64,000 nucleotides of DNA from Candidatus Altimarinota bacterium (GCA_021734395.1 JAIPJB010000001.1:62001-126000); one strand, 5' to 3'; shown: positions 24,176 through 33,293, counted from the first letter of the stretch. The notes: a model not told the origin generated them from the letters alone. Made by a program: numbers and translations.

Positions 24176-24547
24176 TTGCAACTACAACATGAAATGAAAC
24201 TTGTCCCATCTCCAAAAGCAAATGGGACAAAGAACAAACCTTCAACCTTTGAATGGGAAATTCAGGAGAGTAATCATCCTAAATTTCTAAAAGGGAAATC
24301 TCTTGACTGGAACTTCATGGAAAATGAAATTCCAGAAAACACCCAGATTTCTTTTTCTCTGCTTTTTATGAGCGATAATCCGCTCATGCAGGTAGAATTC
24401 GAAGGTCATGAAGTAAAAGAAAAATGTGTAAAAATTTCTTCTATGAAAAAATCCATAGGGGAAAAATCCACGGACAAAACCGCAAGATTAATTGCAAAGT
24501 TGGTCCGTGGCGGTGCTTCAGTAAAGCTCCGCCCCCCAAAAGATTAG
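24176..24547 (+). CDS. Hypothetical protein, 123 aa
   Basis: No family is recognised. It is a soluble, basic protein: a Lys/Pro-rich start, a beta-prone middle with FSLLFMSDNPLMQVEFEGHEV (about 60-80), and a basic tail. The TTG at 24176 is taken as the start because the GGGAGG Shine-Dalgarno lies 5 bases before it; the first ATG is six codons further in and has no such site. The gene has a strong promoter, a leader of about 258 bases and its own terminator, so it is a regulated single-gene unit. Confidence 0.65.
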   Translation: MQLQHEMKLVPSPKANGTKNKPSTFEWEIQESNHPKFLKGKSLDWNFMENEIPENTQISFSLLFMSDNPLMQVEFEGHEVKEKCVKISSMKKSIGEKSTDKTARLIAKLVRGGASVKLRPPKD

Positions 24548-24558
24548 GTCCGTACTTC

Positions 24559-24592
24559 AGAGCCGCACATTCCAAGTGCGGCTCTTTTTTTA
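24559..24592 (+). terminator. Intrinsic terminator of the 123-aa orphan gene
   Basis: AGAGCCGCAC (24559-24568) and GTGCGGCTCT (24576-24585) form a perfect 10-bp stem with an ATTCCAA loop, followed by a run of T. Confidence 0.93.
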
Positions 24593-24689
24593 TTTCCATT
24601 CAAAACCACAGTTGAATTCGAGATAAGCAAAGCGAATCTGAAGATACTGTGTGCCGTATTTGATACGGGATCCCATAAATTTCTGCAAT

Positions 24690-25625
24690 TTATCGCCACT
24701 CAAAACTATCATATATCCAGCTCAATAACTTTTTTGTTTCCCCGAATCTATCACTCGATCCCAAGATTATCGTCATCACTTCATTGCCCATCTCCGTCTC
24801 TCCCAGAGCGATAAAGCATTCTCCAGCCATATAGGTATAGCCGGTCTTCATGCCCTTGAGATTGAGAAAAGTACCGAGAAGTTGATTGGTCGATGGTTTT
24901 TCGTGAAAGAATTCTTCGTCCACTGAGGTCCCATAAAAATGTGGCTGAGCAATCGCTTCTCTCACAAAATCGTACTGCAATACGATTCGCGCAAGTCTCG
25001 CCACATCCTGAGCCGACATCAGATTGGCCAATATTTCGGGCTCGGTATCTTTGGGATCGTCTTCCTCTCGTGGCTCCAAAACATCCAGTCCTGTAGAGTT
25101 GTAAAATTTCGCTGAATCTAAATCTAATTGCTTCGCTCGTTCATTCATTTCTCGGACAAACTCTGCTTCCGATCCTGAGTGAAATATAGCAAGCGCGACT
25201 GCCGCATCATTCGCTGAGCCAATGAGAATCGCTTCCAAAAGTGTCCCTACGTTCAGTTGCTCGTACTGATAAATATCAATGGTAGAGCTGTTTATCTTGG
25301 TTGCTTCCAAAGGGGTCGTGACCACTTCGTCCAATTCATGATTTTCAAGAATAACCAGGGCCGTCATCAATTTCGTCAATGAAGCAATCGGCTGAGATCG
25401 AGTAGAATGAGACGAAAGCAGGATTTTGGAAGAATCCAAATCCATTGCCAAAATTGCTGTCGCCGGATCATCTAAAAGAACAGGTGTTACTTTTTTATTT
25501 TTTTTCTGTGGAATCCGAGAAGGATCCAAAACTTCGATCTTTGGCAATTGGTAAGATGATTCCGATTGCTCCAAAAAACCCTGAGCAGTCGGTGACAATA
25601 AAGCCAAAATAAGAAGTTCCAGCAT
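24690..25625 (-). CDS. dacA: D-alanyl-D-alanine carboxypeptidase (serine type, PBP5-like)
   Basis: A penicillin-binding peptidase that trims stem peptides of peptidoglycan outside the membrane. It has an N-terminal hydrophobic anchor or signal (about 1-16) and the three active-site motifs: S-LT-K in ASLTKLM (Ser82, Lys85), S-A-N at 137-139 and KTG at 260-262. At 311 residues it lacks the C-terminal beta domain of larger PBP5 proteins. The frame stays open upstream to an ATG at 25835 inside cysS, but that extension is made of a hairpin repeat (25672-25791), so the ATG at 25625 is preferred. No Shine-Dalgarno decides between them. Confidence 0.88.
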   Translation of the reverse strand: MLELLILALLSPTAQGFLEQSESSYQLPKIEVLDPSRIPQKKNKKVTPVLLDDPATAILAMDLDSSKILLSSHSTRSQPIASLTKLMTALVILENHELDEVVTTPLEATKINSSTIDIYQYEQLNVGTLLEAILIGSANDAAVALAIFHSGSEAEFVREMNERAKQLDLDSAKFYNSTGLDVLEPREEDDPKDTEPEILANLMSAQDVARLARIVLQYDFVREAIAQPHFYGTSVDEEFFHEKPSTNQLLGTFLNLKGMKTGYTYMAGECFIALGETEMGNEVMTIILGSSDRFGETKKLLSWIYDSFEWR

Positions 25626-25671
25626 AATAACGAAAGCGATTGTATGGGTTTCGGGCGAATCATCAAGTAAA

Positions 25672-25791
25672 CCCTCCCTCTTTAAAAAAGAGGGAGCTGG
25701 AGGGAGATTGTATTTCAAATCCCTCTCTCTTCGAGTCCGAGTAAAGATCGCCTCAGAGTCGAGGACTAGCTCTCCCTTTGATAAGGGAGAG
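25672..25791. repeat. Paired C-rich/G-rich hairpin repeat between cysS and dacA
   Basis: Two hairpins, CTCCCTCTTT with AAAGAGGGAG (25674-25683, 25687-25696) and CTCTCCCTT with AAGGGAGAG (25770-25778, 25783-25791), flank a mixed segment with TCGAGTCCGAG. The pattern resembles widespread CCCTCC/GGAGGG miniature repeats. It leaves the frame open, so it is read as a false N-terminal extension of dacA. Confidence 0.6.
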
Positions 25792-25800
25792 GAGAAATAA

Positions 25801-27243
25801 TTATTGTTTTTTCCAGATTGTCTTTCCTTCTTCATCGATCAGTTCGATCCCCCGAGCTGCCAGCTCATCACGAATCTGATCGGCTCGCGCCCAATCTTTC
25901 TCCTCGCGAGCCTGATTGCGTTCTTGTATTTTCTTTTCGATTTGCGCCCTTTCTTCAGGAGAAAAAGAAACTTCTTTTCCCGGAAGAACAGCAATAACAT
26001 CCTCGAAATCTTCTTCCAAAAACTGCACAATAGAAGCCGCTGAAGCGGAACTCAGTTTTTTTTCTTCCCGAAGTTTCATTCCCGTCTTGACCAAATCAAA
26101 AGCCACCGATAAACCATCCGCCATATTCAAGTCATCAAAAAGAGCTTCTCGAAATCTTTCTCTGACTCCTCGCGCGAATTCATCGGGAGGAGTACCATTT
26201 GCTTCTTCTCGGAATATTCGAACCGCTTCGGATAAACGCTCGATAGAACTCCGTGCCATCTGAAGCGAATCCATTGTAAAGTTGAGCGATGTTCGATAGT
26301 GCCCAGAAAGAAGAACATACCGAATTTCATTGCCTTTCCATCCCTGCGAGAGCAAATCGCGAATCGTATAAAAATTGCCTTTTGATTTCGACATTTTTTT
26401 CCCTTCTACCTGTAAGTGCTTCACGTGTAGCCAGTAATTCACTGATTTCTGACCTCCGTGAGAACATTCGTTTTGAGCAATCTCACATTCGTGGTGTGGA
26501 AAAATATTGTCTTCTCCCCCGGTGTGAATATCAAACGGCAACCCAAGAAGTTTCGTACTCATCGCCGAACACTCTGCATGCCATCCTGGAAACCCTCGTC
26601 CCCAGGGACTTTCCCACTGCATCAGATGAGAAGTATCAGCTTTTTTCCAGAGCGCAAAATCGAGTGGGTCTTCTTTTTCGCTGTTGATTTCTACTCGTGC
26701 TCCGGCCACCAAGTCTTCCAGTTTATTTTTCGATAATTGTCCGTAAGATTCGTATTTTTTTGTCCGAAAATATACCGATCCATTGACTTCATACGCATAT
26801 CCTGCGGCAATCAAATCCTGCGCGAGCTGTATTTGCTCAAGAATGTAATCGGTCGCTCGGGGTCGGTATTGGGGCGGAAGAATCCGAAGACTTTTTTCAT
26901 CTTCGATAAATGCTTCTTCGTATCGACGCGCAATCGCAAAAGGATCGAGTTTTTCCTGAGCGGCTTTTCGGGCAATTTTATCTTCTCCTGCGCTATCAGC
27001 TGTATCATCTTGAGTGAGATGTCCGACATCGGTAATATTTTGAGCCTTGATCACTTCATACCCAGCATACTGAAATACGCGCACCAAAATATCCGCCATA
27101 ATGAAAGATCGAAAATTTCCGATATGCGCATAGTCATATACTGTCGGCCCACACGAATAGATCTTTACTTGTCCCAATTGAATGGGCTGAAATTTTTCTT
27201 TTTTTCCCGAAAGAGTGTTGTGCAAAAAAATGTCCGGAATCAT
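25801..27243 (-). CDS. cysS: Cysteinyl-tRNA synthetase
   Basis: A class I synthetase of 480 residues. It has the zinc ligand Cys31 in IYSCGPTVYDYAH, the HIGH-type motif HIGN (40-43), the second zinc-binding part in GWHAECSAMS (about 223-232) and KMSKSKGN (about 282-289). The C-terminal anticodon-binding helices and the IRDELAARGIELID segment are complete. Length is normal. The gene follows yggT on the same strand with a 54-base gap. The 3' end overlaps only the rejected long form of dacA. Confidence 0.97.
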   Translation of the reverse strand: MIPDIFLHNTLSGKKEKFQPIQLGQVKIYSCGPTVYDYAHIGNFRSFIMADILVRVFQYAGYEVIKAQNITDVGHLTQDDTADSAGEDKIARKAAQEKLDPFAIARRYEEAFIEDEKSLRILPPQYRPRATDYILEQIQLAQDLIAAGYAYEVNGSVYFRTKKYESYGQLSKNKLEDLVAGARVEINSEKEDPLDFALWKKADTSHLMQWESPWGRGFPGWHAECSAMSTKLLGLPFDIHTGGEDNIFPHHECEIAQNECSHGGQKSVNYWLHVKHLQVEGKKMSKSKGNFYTIRDLLSQGWKGNEIRYVLLSGHYRTSLNFTMDSLQMARSSIERLSEAVRIFREEANGTPPDEFARGVRERFREALFDDLNMADGLSVAFDLVKTGMKLREEKKLSSASAASIVQFLEEDFEDVIAVLPGKEVSFSPEERAQIEKKIQERNQAREEKDWARADQIRDELAARGIELIDEEGKTIWKKQ

Positions 27244-27297
27244 CGAGCTCTATCGTACGAAGAGACGGATTTTAGGCAAGTTAATTCCTCATTCCTG

Positions 27298-27573
27298 CTA
27301 TACCAAAAGCTGCTTCAGGAGCTCCACAATGTATCGACCGACAAAATCAATAACTAATAAAGCCAAGATCGGGGAAAAATCAAACATTCCGATTCGTGCC
27401 CATCGAAATAGGCGAAAAATAGGACGCACAATTTGCTCCAACCACATTCCGAGTCGCGTCCGCCCCACAGCAAACCAAGATAAAATCACATGAATAAAAA
27501 TCGCCCAAAAAAGAAGCGTGCTCAGCACTTCAATAAAATAAATAGCAAAAATAATAAGGTGTTTAATATCCAT
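27298..27573 (-). CDS. yggT: YggT-family membrane protein
   Basis: A 91-residue protein with two long hydrophobic stretches (about 5-35 and 64-88) and the YggT pattern IHVILSWFAVGR, then EQIVRPIFRLFRWARIG followed by DFSPILALLVI. Family members are linked to membrane and cell-division gene neighbourhoods, but their function is not settled. Its start overlaps the end of the DUF5665 gene by 11 bases, so both are co-translated. Confidence 0.88.
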   Translation of the reverse strand: MDIKHLIIFAIYFIEVLSTLLFWAIFIHVILSWFAVGRTRLGMWLEQIVRPIFRLFRWARIGMFDFSPILALLVIDFVGRYIVELLKQLLV

Positions 27574-27865
27574 TCGACGGGCTAAATTGTTTCAAAATGT
27601 TCAGAAGCTCTTGAAAGTATTGACCGATGAGCGGGAAATTCACCATCTGAGACAAAACCCATACCAAAAGAGCAATGACAACCGTCATCCCAATGATAAT
27701 CCCTAATCCGCGAAAAATTCCTGCCAAAAGATTCGCCCACAAAATACGCCACGGAGAGCGAAGGTAAGCAATAAAATCCGACATACTTTCTCCCAAAAGA
27801 AGTTTTTCGGTTCGTTTTTTGAGTTCTTTGTCGTCTTCGAGCGTTTTTTTCTGAGAAGTTTTCAT
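27563..27865 (-). CDS. DUF5665 membrane protein
   Basis: About 100 residues: a charged N-terminal helix (about 1-40), then the family segment LRSPWRILWANLLAGIFRGLG (from about 37) running into one membrane helix (about 55-80), and a short amphipathic end. Function of the family is unknown. The ATG at 27865 is chosen because upstream codons run into the divergent uvrC start. It overlaps yggT and is divergent from uvrC with a 43-base gap. Confidence 0.75.
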   Translation of the reverse strand: MKTSQKKTLEDDKELKKRTEKLLLGESMSDFIAYLRSPWRILWANLLAGIFRGLGIIIGMTVVIALLVWVLSQMVNFPLIGQYFQELLNILKQFSPSNGY

Positions 27866-27908
27866 CAGAGTTATTTTAATTTCTGCGCCAGAAAAGTAAA
27901 CTGAAGCT

Positions 27909-29726
27909 GTGAAAAAAGAAAAAACGGAATCATTTGCGTTCAATTCCAAAAAAATACCCACTGCCAGCGGGTGTTATCTATTTTGGGATGAGAATGAAAA
28001 CCTGCTCTATGTCGGAAAAGCAAAAAATATACGAAAACGAGTTGCCAGTTATTTTCAGAAAAAAAACAGCTCCCCGCGAATCGATATCATGGTTTCTAAA
28101 ATTGCTCGTATTGAACCACGAGTTGTTAATAGCGAAATGGAGGCACTAATCATGGAAAATAATCTCATCAAAGAATTTCAGCCACGATTCAATGTGCGAT
28201 TGCGAGACGATAAAAATTTTGTGTACCTCAGAATTACGAATGAAAATTTCCCCAAAATGGAAATTACTCGTCGGATAATTCGGGATGGCAGCATCTATAT
28301 CGGTCCAAAAACATCAGTCAAAGAATTCCGAGAAACGGTTCGGTTTTGTCAGAAATTTTTTCGGGTACGTATGACCCGATCTTCACTGGATTATTATCCG
28401 CATGTGGCGGCTGGAGGATTCGAAGACGATCCTGCGGAATATCAAAAGAATGTAGATCTGATGATTGAATTTTTGAAAGGGAAAACAAAACCCGTGCTGC
28501 AGAATCTGCAACAAAAAATGCACCGCTTCGCGGGAGAAAAAAATTTCGAAGCTGCTGCTCGAATGCGAGACCTCATTCAATCGGTTGAAAAAAGCACTGA
28601 ATCTCAAACTGTCCAGCTCACCGATCCGGTAAATCGAGATTTTGTGCATTTTGTGCGAGATGAGCGAAATGCATACTGCGTGAGAATCGCTTTTCGTGAA
28701 GGAAAACTGCTCAATCAAAACGAAGTTGTTCTCGCAGCCGAAAAAGATATTCCGGACGAAGAAGTTCTGGAAGGATTTTTGATGCAATTTTATGAGAAAG
28801 TATATGATGCGCCGGACGAAATTTATCTGCCCCTGAAACCAGAAGATCGGGAGAAAATTCAGGAATTTTTGTCATCCGAAATTTTCCCCGAACACAGCGT
28901 GAAAATTTTTGTTCCTCAGCGAGGAGTCAAAAAAGAAGTCCTTCTGATTGCCCAAAAAAACGCGAAAAATTTTGCCGAGCGCAAAAAAATCGAAGCTCTT
29001 TCCCATGCGGAAAATTTTTCCAAGGCTCTGCCAGAGCTTTCAGAAGCACTGGATCTAAAGAATTCTCCTCGGCGAATCGAGTGCTTTGATATTTCTCATT
29101 TCTCAGGAGAAGCAACCGTTGCCAGCCAAGTAGTTTTCATTGATGGAGAGCCCAAAAAAAGCGAATACCGACGCTTTCGTATCAAAACTTTGGAAAAAGG
29201 AAAAATAGATGATTTCGCGGCTATGAAGGAAGTCTTGTCACGACGATTCGCGCGCAAAGATGATAAACGTTTTGCTGAAAAGTTTCCTGATCTGATCGTC
29301 ATTGATGGCGGAAAAGGACAACTTTCGAGTGTTCTCAAGGGAGTGGAAGAAGCCAAAAAAGAAAAAATTTTCCCGAGAAAATTTTCCCCCAAAAAACAAA
29401 TTATTGCTCTGGCAAAACGTGAAGAACAAATTTTTCGTCCAGAAAAAAAAGAGCCCCTCGAGCTTCCCTACGACAGTGCCGCATTAAAACTCTTGCAACG
29501 AATTCGGGATGAAGCTCATCGATTTGCGATTGGGTTTAATCGATCCACACGAAAAAAACAGGCCACTCAATCAATCCTGGATACAATTCCTGGAATCGGC
29601 AATACTACCCGAAAAAAACTCATCCAAAAGTTTGGATCCATTGCCGGAGTAAAACAAGCCACCGAAAAACAATTACGAGAAATTCTGAATGAAAAACAAT
29701 TCAAAAATCTGAAAAAAAACATCTGA
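27909..29726 (+). CDS. uvrC: Excinuclease ABC subunit C
   Basis: UvrC makes the two incisions of nucleotide excision repair with UvrA and UvrB. The 605-residue protein has the N-terminal GIY-YIG nuclease (GCYLF ... LLYVGKAKNIRKR, about 21-45), a UVR motif (about 205-235, MHRFAGEKNFEAAARMRDLI), the RNase H-like 5' nuclease with CFDISHFSGE and VIDGGKGQLSS, and a C-terminal helix-hairpin-helix (DTIPGIGNTTRKKLIQKFGS). All domains are complete. It is monocistronic apart from a tiny frame that overlaps its stop. Confidence 0.96.
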   Translation: MKKEKTESFAFNSKKIPTASGCYLFWDENENLLYVGKAKNIRKRVASYFQKKNSSPRIDIMVSKIARIEPRVVNSEMEALIMENNLIKEFQPRFNVRLRDDKNFVYLRITNENFPKMEITRRIIRDGSIYIGPKTSVKEFRETVRFCQKFFRVRMTRSSLDYYPHVAAGGFEDDPAEYQKNVDLMIEFLKGKTKPVLQNLQQKMHRFAGEKNFEAAARMRDLIQSVEKSTESQTVQLTDPVNRDFVHFVRDERNAYCVRIAFREGKLLNQNEVVLAAEKDIPDEEVLEGFLMQFYEKVYDAPDEIYLPLKPEDREKIQEFLSSEIFPEHSVKIFVPQRGVKKEVLLIAQKNAKNFAERKKIEALSHAENFSKALPELSEALDLKNSPRRIECFDISHFSGEATVASQVVFIDGEPKKSEYRRFRIKTLEKGKIDDFAAMKEVLSRRFARKDDKRFAEKFPDLIVIDGGKGQLSSVLKGVEEAKKEKIFPRKFSPKKQIIALAKREEQIFRPEKKEPLELPYDSAALKLLQRIRDEAHRFAIGFNRSTRKKQATQSILDTIPGIGNTTRKKLIQKFGSIAGVKQATEKQLREILNEKQFKNLKKNI

Positions 29727-29917
29727 TGACGTATTCTCCAAATCGAAAATTTTCCTATCAACCTCTATCACGCATGGAAGAATTCGGAACACCAACAAAA
29801 GACCGAATTGATGTAAATCGAATAAAAGACAAAACAAAAAAGAAAATACTTAAAAATCTTCCCAGCCAATATTCGGTAGATGCTCACAAGAAATTTCTCC
29901 TTGCTCTATTTCAATAA
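29726..29917 (+). CDS. Possible small protein behind uvrC, 63 aa
   Basis: A short basic frame whose ATG shares a base with the uvrC stop (TGATG). No domain is visible. It overlaps the 3' end of yraN on the other strand by 68 bases, which argues against it, while the coupled start argues for it. Of uncertain reality. Confidence 0.3.
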   Translation: MTYSPNRKFSYQPLSRMEEFGTPTKDRIDVNRIKDKTKKKILKNLPSQYSVDAHKKFLLALFQ

Positions 29918-30227
29918 TAACAGCATCAACCCGAAAAAAAGGAATCTCATATGTTTTTAATTTTTTACGAAAAAAATCTTCCGCCGCTTTCAGGATTTTT
30001 TCGAATTTCGTCTTGGTAATAGAAACCTCCCCCGTACCAAAATTCTTATTGGTGCGGGTTTTCACTTCTACAAAAATATATTCATCTTTCTTCTTGTCGT
30101 ACATAACTAGATCAATCTCCCCGCCCTGAGCATGAAAATTCCGATCCACGCATTCCAGCCCTTTTCGGAGCAAAAACTCTTCGGCGATCTGCTCTCCCCG
30201 ATCACCGAGTTCTTTTTGTCGTGTCAT
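29850..30227 (-). CDS. yraN: YraN/UPF0102-family nuclease-like protein
   Basis: A 125-residue protein of the UPF0102 family, which has a restriction-endonuclease-like fold. The motifs are GDRGEQIAEEFLLRKG (8-23), the acidic GGEIDLV (35-41) and the E-V-K motif in FVEVKTRT (about 52-59). The D-ExK arrangement is intact, so it may cut or bind DNA, although family activity is poorly defined. Its ATG overlaps the gmk stop in an ATGA junction, placing it at the end of the def?-ftsH-gmk-yraN direction of transcription. Confidence 0.92.
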   Translation of the reverse strand: MTRQKELGDRGEQIAEEFLLRKGLECVDRNFHAQGGEIDLVMYDKKKDEYIFVEVKTRTNKNFGTGEVSITKTKFEKILKAAEDFFRKKLKTYEIPFFRVDAVIIEIEQGEISCEHLPNIGWEDF

Positions 30228-30796
30228 TTTGTTTCTTGAGCAATAACTTTTTCTACATCTTCAACCATACGATCAATCTCCCCATGATGAGATAAAACAG
30301 TATGATCGTAGAGGTTTTCTTGGGCAATCTCTTGCTTCATAGAATGAATTCTATGCTGTAATTCTTCTTCGGAAATAGGGGCTCTCTCCTGAATTCTCTG
30401 GACTAAGATATCTACTCCTTCAGCAGGTTTGAGAAAAAGAGATATATAGTATTCCCGAGGGAGCTTCTCTCGTGCCTGAGCAAATCCCTGCACATCAAAT
30501 TCTCGAACAACAATATTTCCTGACTCTACTCCTTCGACCAAGGGTCGACGAAGCGTGCCATACAGGTTTCCGTTATGCACCTGGGCATATTCTAAAAACT
30601 CACCTTTTTCGATACGCTTTTCAAATTCTTCCCGAGAAATAAAAAAATACGTATCCCCATCTTTTTCTCCTGGACGAGGAGAGCGAGTCGTACAGCTGGG
30701 AGGAAATTTCCATTCTGGGTGTCTTTTTTGAAGGGCAGAAATGACTGTTCCTTTTCCTACCCCAGAGGGCCCAGAGATGAAAATAATCTTTCCCAT
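30224..30796 (-). CDS. gmk: Guanylate kinase
   Basis: Gmk phosphorylates GMP and dGMP. The 190-residue protein starts with the P-loop ISGPSGVGKGT, has the GMP-binding TTRSPRPGEKDGDTYFF segment (about 37-53) and the LIEYAQVHGN-like EYAQVHNGNLYGT (about 69-81). The ATG at 30796 overlaps the ftsH stop (TGATG); a TTG one codon earlier is not favoured. Coupled to ftsH upstream and yraN downstream. Confidence 0.95.
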   Translation of the reverse strand: MGKIIFISGPSGVGKGTVISALQKRHPEWKFPPSCTTRSPRPGEKDGDTYFFISREEFEKRIEKGEFLEYAQVHNGNLYGTLRRPLVEGVESGNIVVREFDVQGFAQAREKLPREYYISLFLKPAEGVDILVQRIQERAPISEEELQHRIHSMKQEIAQENLYDHTVLSHHGEIDRMVEDVEKVIAQETK

Positions 30797-32643
30797 CAAA
30801 CCTTTTTTTTCTGAGTTTCAAAATACGCTAAAAATTCTTCTCGGGAAAGATTTTCTTTTTCGAGAAGATCCGTCGCGATTTTTTTCAACAATGGAAGATG
30901 TTTCTTCAGTGTTTTTTCGCATTCTTTTTCTGCTTCCAAAACAAAACGCTGTACCTCTTGATCAATAGCTCGAGCGGTTGCTTCCGAAAAATCCTTTTCG
31001 TGAAAATCAAGCCCTGCATAACTCTTTGATTTTTCCGCAAAAACCACCGGGCCAATCTTTTTCTGATCTCCCATGCCGTAGGTCATAATCATAGATCGAG
31101 CAATACGAGAAATGCGCTCCAAGTCATTGGATGCACCACTCGTGGTCTGACCAAAAATCAAACGCTCTGCTACTCGTCCTCCATGGAGTGAAGTCATTTC
31201 GTCCTTCATCTTTTGTTCACTCATAAGATACTTATCCTCCTCCGGCAAAAACCAGGTCACTCCCAAAGCCGAACCACGAGAAATAATTGAAATTTTATGA
31301 ACAGGTTCCCCATTTTCAGTAAAATGCCCAGCAATCGCATGACCGACTTCGTGGTGAGCAATGATTTTGCGTTCACTTGGAGTAATGCGTCGAGATCGGC
31401 GCTCTGGTCCCATAGAGACTTTTTCTACGGCTTCATTCAGATTTGCTTGAGTAACTGTCTTCTGTTGTTTTTTCACTGCCAAAATAGCCGCTTCATTCAT
31501 TACATTTTCCAAGTCTGCACCAGAAAATCCTACCGTTTGGGATGCTACTTTTTTGAGATCAACCCCTTTGGAAAGCGTTTTATTTTTCGCATGTAGTTCT
31601 AATATTTGAGCTCGAGCATCCATGTCCGGCATATCAATATGAACTCGACGATCAAACCGACCCGGCCTCAGAAGTGCTTTATCTAAAACGTCTGGCCGAT
31701 TGGTCGCAGCAATAACAATTAAGGAAGTATCAGGATCAAATCCATCCAGTTCTGTCAAAATCTGGTTGAGGGTTTGCTCACGCTCATCATGTCCTCCACC
31801 CATACCCTGTCCACGTTGTTTCCCAATAGCATCAATTTCATCGATAAAAATAATTGCCGGAGCATTCCTTTTTGCGCTCTTAAAAAGATCCCGCACACGA
31901 CTCGCCCCCACGCCGACAAACATTTCTACAAATTCAGATCCCGAAACCGAGAAGAAAGGAACATCCGCTTCTCCGGCAATAGCTCGCGCAAGGAGTGTTT
32001 TTCCCGTCCCCGGAGCCCCAACCAGTAAAATTCCTTTGGGAATTTTTGCTCCCATTTTGAGATATTTTTTTGGGTTTTTGAGAAAATCAACGACTTCTAC
32101 AACTTCATCTTTCGCTTCTTGTGCTCCAGCAACATCGGTAAATTTAGTTCGATGTTTTGTCTTGTCATAAATTTTGGCTTTTGATTTCCCAAAACCAAAA
32201 GGACCGCCGCCTTCTCCACCGCCCATGGAGCCAGCTGCTCGACGAGAAAGAAATATCAGGAAAAAAACCAAGAGTAAAAATGGCGCTACCCCGATCAAAA
32301 TGTTCATCCACATTTTTCCACCGGAAGTATCGATTACTTCTACAGAAGTATCCTTGGTCAAATCATTAAATCCTAAATCTTGAATATTCGCGGTAGGTTC
32401 TTTGTAAGATCGAAACATTTCCCCTTCAAGGCTTTCGGCTAAGACTTGATTGTCTTTAATCTCCACTGTTTTTAGCTGATTATTCTCATATTTTTCCATT
32501 AACCGTGTTATGGGGATTTCTTCCACTTGTTGTGGTCCCAGCAAATTCATGTCTCCAGAAAAAAGAGCAAAAGCTGCTCCGATCAGGGCAATAATAAAAA
32601 GATACACAAACGGGTTTGTCTTTTTGGGAGCGTTTTTAGGCAT
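30796..32643 (-). CDS. ftsH: ATP-dependent zinc metalloprotease FtsH
   Basis: A membrane-bound AAA+ protease that degrades misfolded membrane proteins and regulators. The 615-residue protein has two membrane helices (about 10-28 and 107-127) around a periplasmic domain, Walker A GAPGTGKT (about 203-210), Walker [12 protein letters not shown], the SRH in the NRPD...RPGRFDR region, and the zinc site HEVGH (about 416-420). A Gly-rich stretch follows the second helix, as usual. The ATG at 32643 gives the normal short cytoplasmic start; upstream codons lie in the def gene gap. def follows upstream on the same strand. Confidence 0.97.
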   Translation of the reverse strand: MPKNAPKKTNPFVYLFIIALIGAAFALFSGDMNLLGPQQVEEIPITRLMEKYENNQLKTVEIKDNQVLAESLEGEMFRSYKEPTANIQDLGFNDLTKDTSVEVIDTSGGKMWMNILIGVAPFLLLVFFLIFLSRRAAGSMGGGEGGGPFGFGKSKAKIYDKTKHRTKFTDVAGAQEAKDEVVEVVDFLKNPKKYLKMGAKIPKGILLVGAPGTGKTLLARAIAGEADVPFFSVSGSEFVEMFVGVGASRVRDLFKSAKRNAPAIIFIDEIDAIGKQRGQGMGGGHDEREQTLNQILTELDGFDPDTSLIVIAATNRPDVLDKALLRPGRFDRRVHIDMPDMDARAQILELHAKNKTLSKGVDLKKVASQTVGFSGADLENVMNEAAILAVKKQQKTVTQANLNEAVEKVSMGPERRSRRITPSERKIIAHHEVGHAIAGHFTENGEPVHKISIISRGSALGVTWFLPEEDKYLMSEQKMKDEMTSLHGGRVAERLIFGQTTSGASNDLERISRIARSMIMTYGMGDQKKIGPVVFAEKSKSYAGLDFHEKDFSEATARAIDQEVQRFVLEAEKECEKTLKKHLPLLKKIATDLLEKENLSREEFLAYFETQKKKV

Positions 32644-32704
32644 GAAGAAAAGAGAAAAACAAAATCGCGGCAATCCTAGCAAAATTCCCCCAAGAAGCAA
32701 TGTT

Positions 32705-33208
32705 TTAGAGGGCCGTAGGACGGTCTACCTGATGTCCCTGCAGGTAATCAATAAAAAGGATTCCTTCCAGATGGTCGTATTCATGAAGAAAAATACGCGC
32801 ATCCCAACCATCAAATTTTTTCTCGCACCAGTGTCCCTCCAAATTTTGCCATCGAACCTGAACTTTTGCTGGACGGGAAACTTTCCCAAATACTCCTGGC
32901 AAGCTCAAGCATCCCTCTTCCATCAATACTTTTTTTTCAGAGAGATCTAAAATTTCTGGGTTTATCATCGGCAAAATTCGATGATCCTTCTGAGTCCCGA
33001 CATTGAGAGTAATCAGAATAATACGTGCATCGATATTCACTTGCGGTGCTGCTAAGCCGACACCCGTAATTTTTTCTTTTCCCTGAGGAGCCAGCATTGT
33101 TTCTGTCATTTCACGAACAATTTCTTCTAAGGCCTCATCAAATTTTTCCACAGGTTTACACTTCGTGCGGAGAATTGATTGGTTCTCACCGGTGACAATA
33201 TCGAACAT
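32705..33208 (-). CDS. def: Peptide deformylase
   Basis: Def removes the formyl group from nascent proteins. All three motifs are present in the 167-residue protein: GVGLAAPQVN (about 46-55), EGCLSLPG (about 92-99) with the metal cysteine, and HEYDH (about 137-141). The ATG at 33208 was chosen over one 12 codons earlier because it starts with the usual short leader to ENQSILRTKC. It is followed by ftsH, 61 bases downstream, and separated from rplL by a terminator. Confidence 0.95.
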   Translation of the reverse strand: MFDIVTGENQSILRTKCKPVEKFDEALEEIVREMTETMLAPQGKEKITGVGLAAPQVNIDARIILITLNVGTQKDHRILPMINPEILDLSEKKVLMEEGCLSLPGVFGKVSRPAKVQVRWQNLEGHWCEKKFDGWDARIFLHEYDHLEGILFIDYLQGHQVDRPTAL

Positions 33209-33245
33209 CGAGTTCGATAATGAAAATATTGGAAAAAAAAGCAAA

Positions 33246-33273
33246 TAAAAAGCCGACCCTTTGTGGGTCGGCT
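33246..33273 (-). terminator. Intrinsic terminator after rplL
   Basis: On the minus strand AGCCGACCC pairs with GGGTCGGCT (33265-33273 and 33251-33259), followed by a run of T. It lies about 20 bases beyond the rplL stop and ends the rplJL operon. Confidence 0.9.
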
Positions 33274-33293
33274 CTCGAATCCAAATGAAAAAA

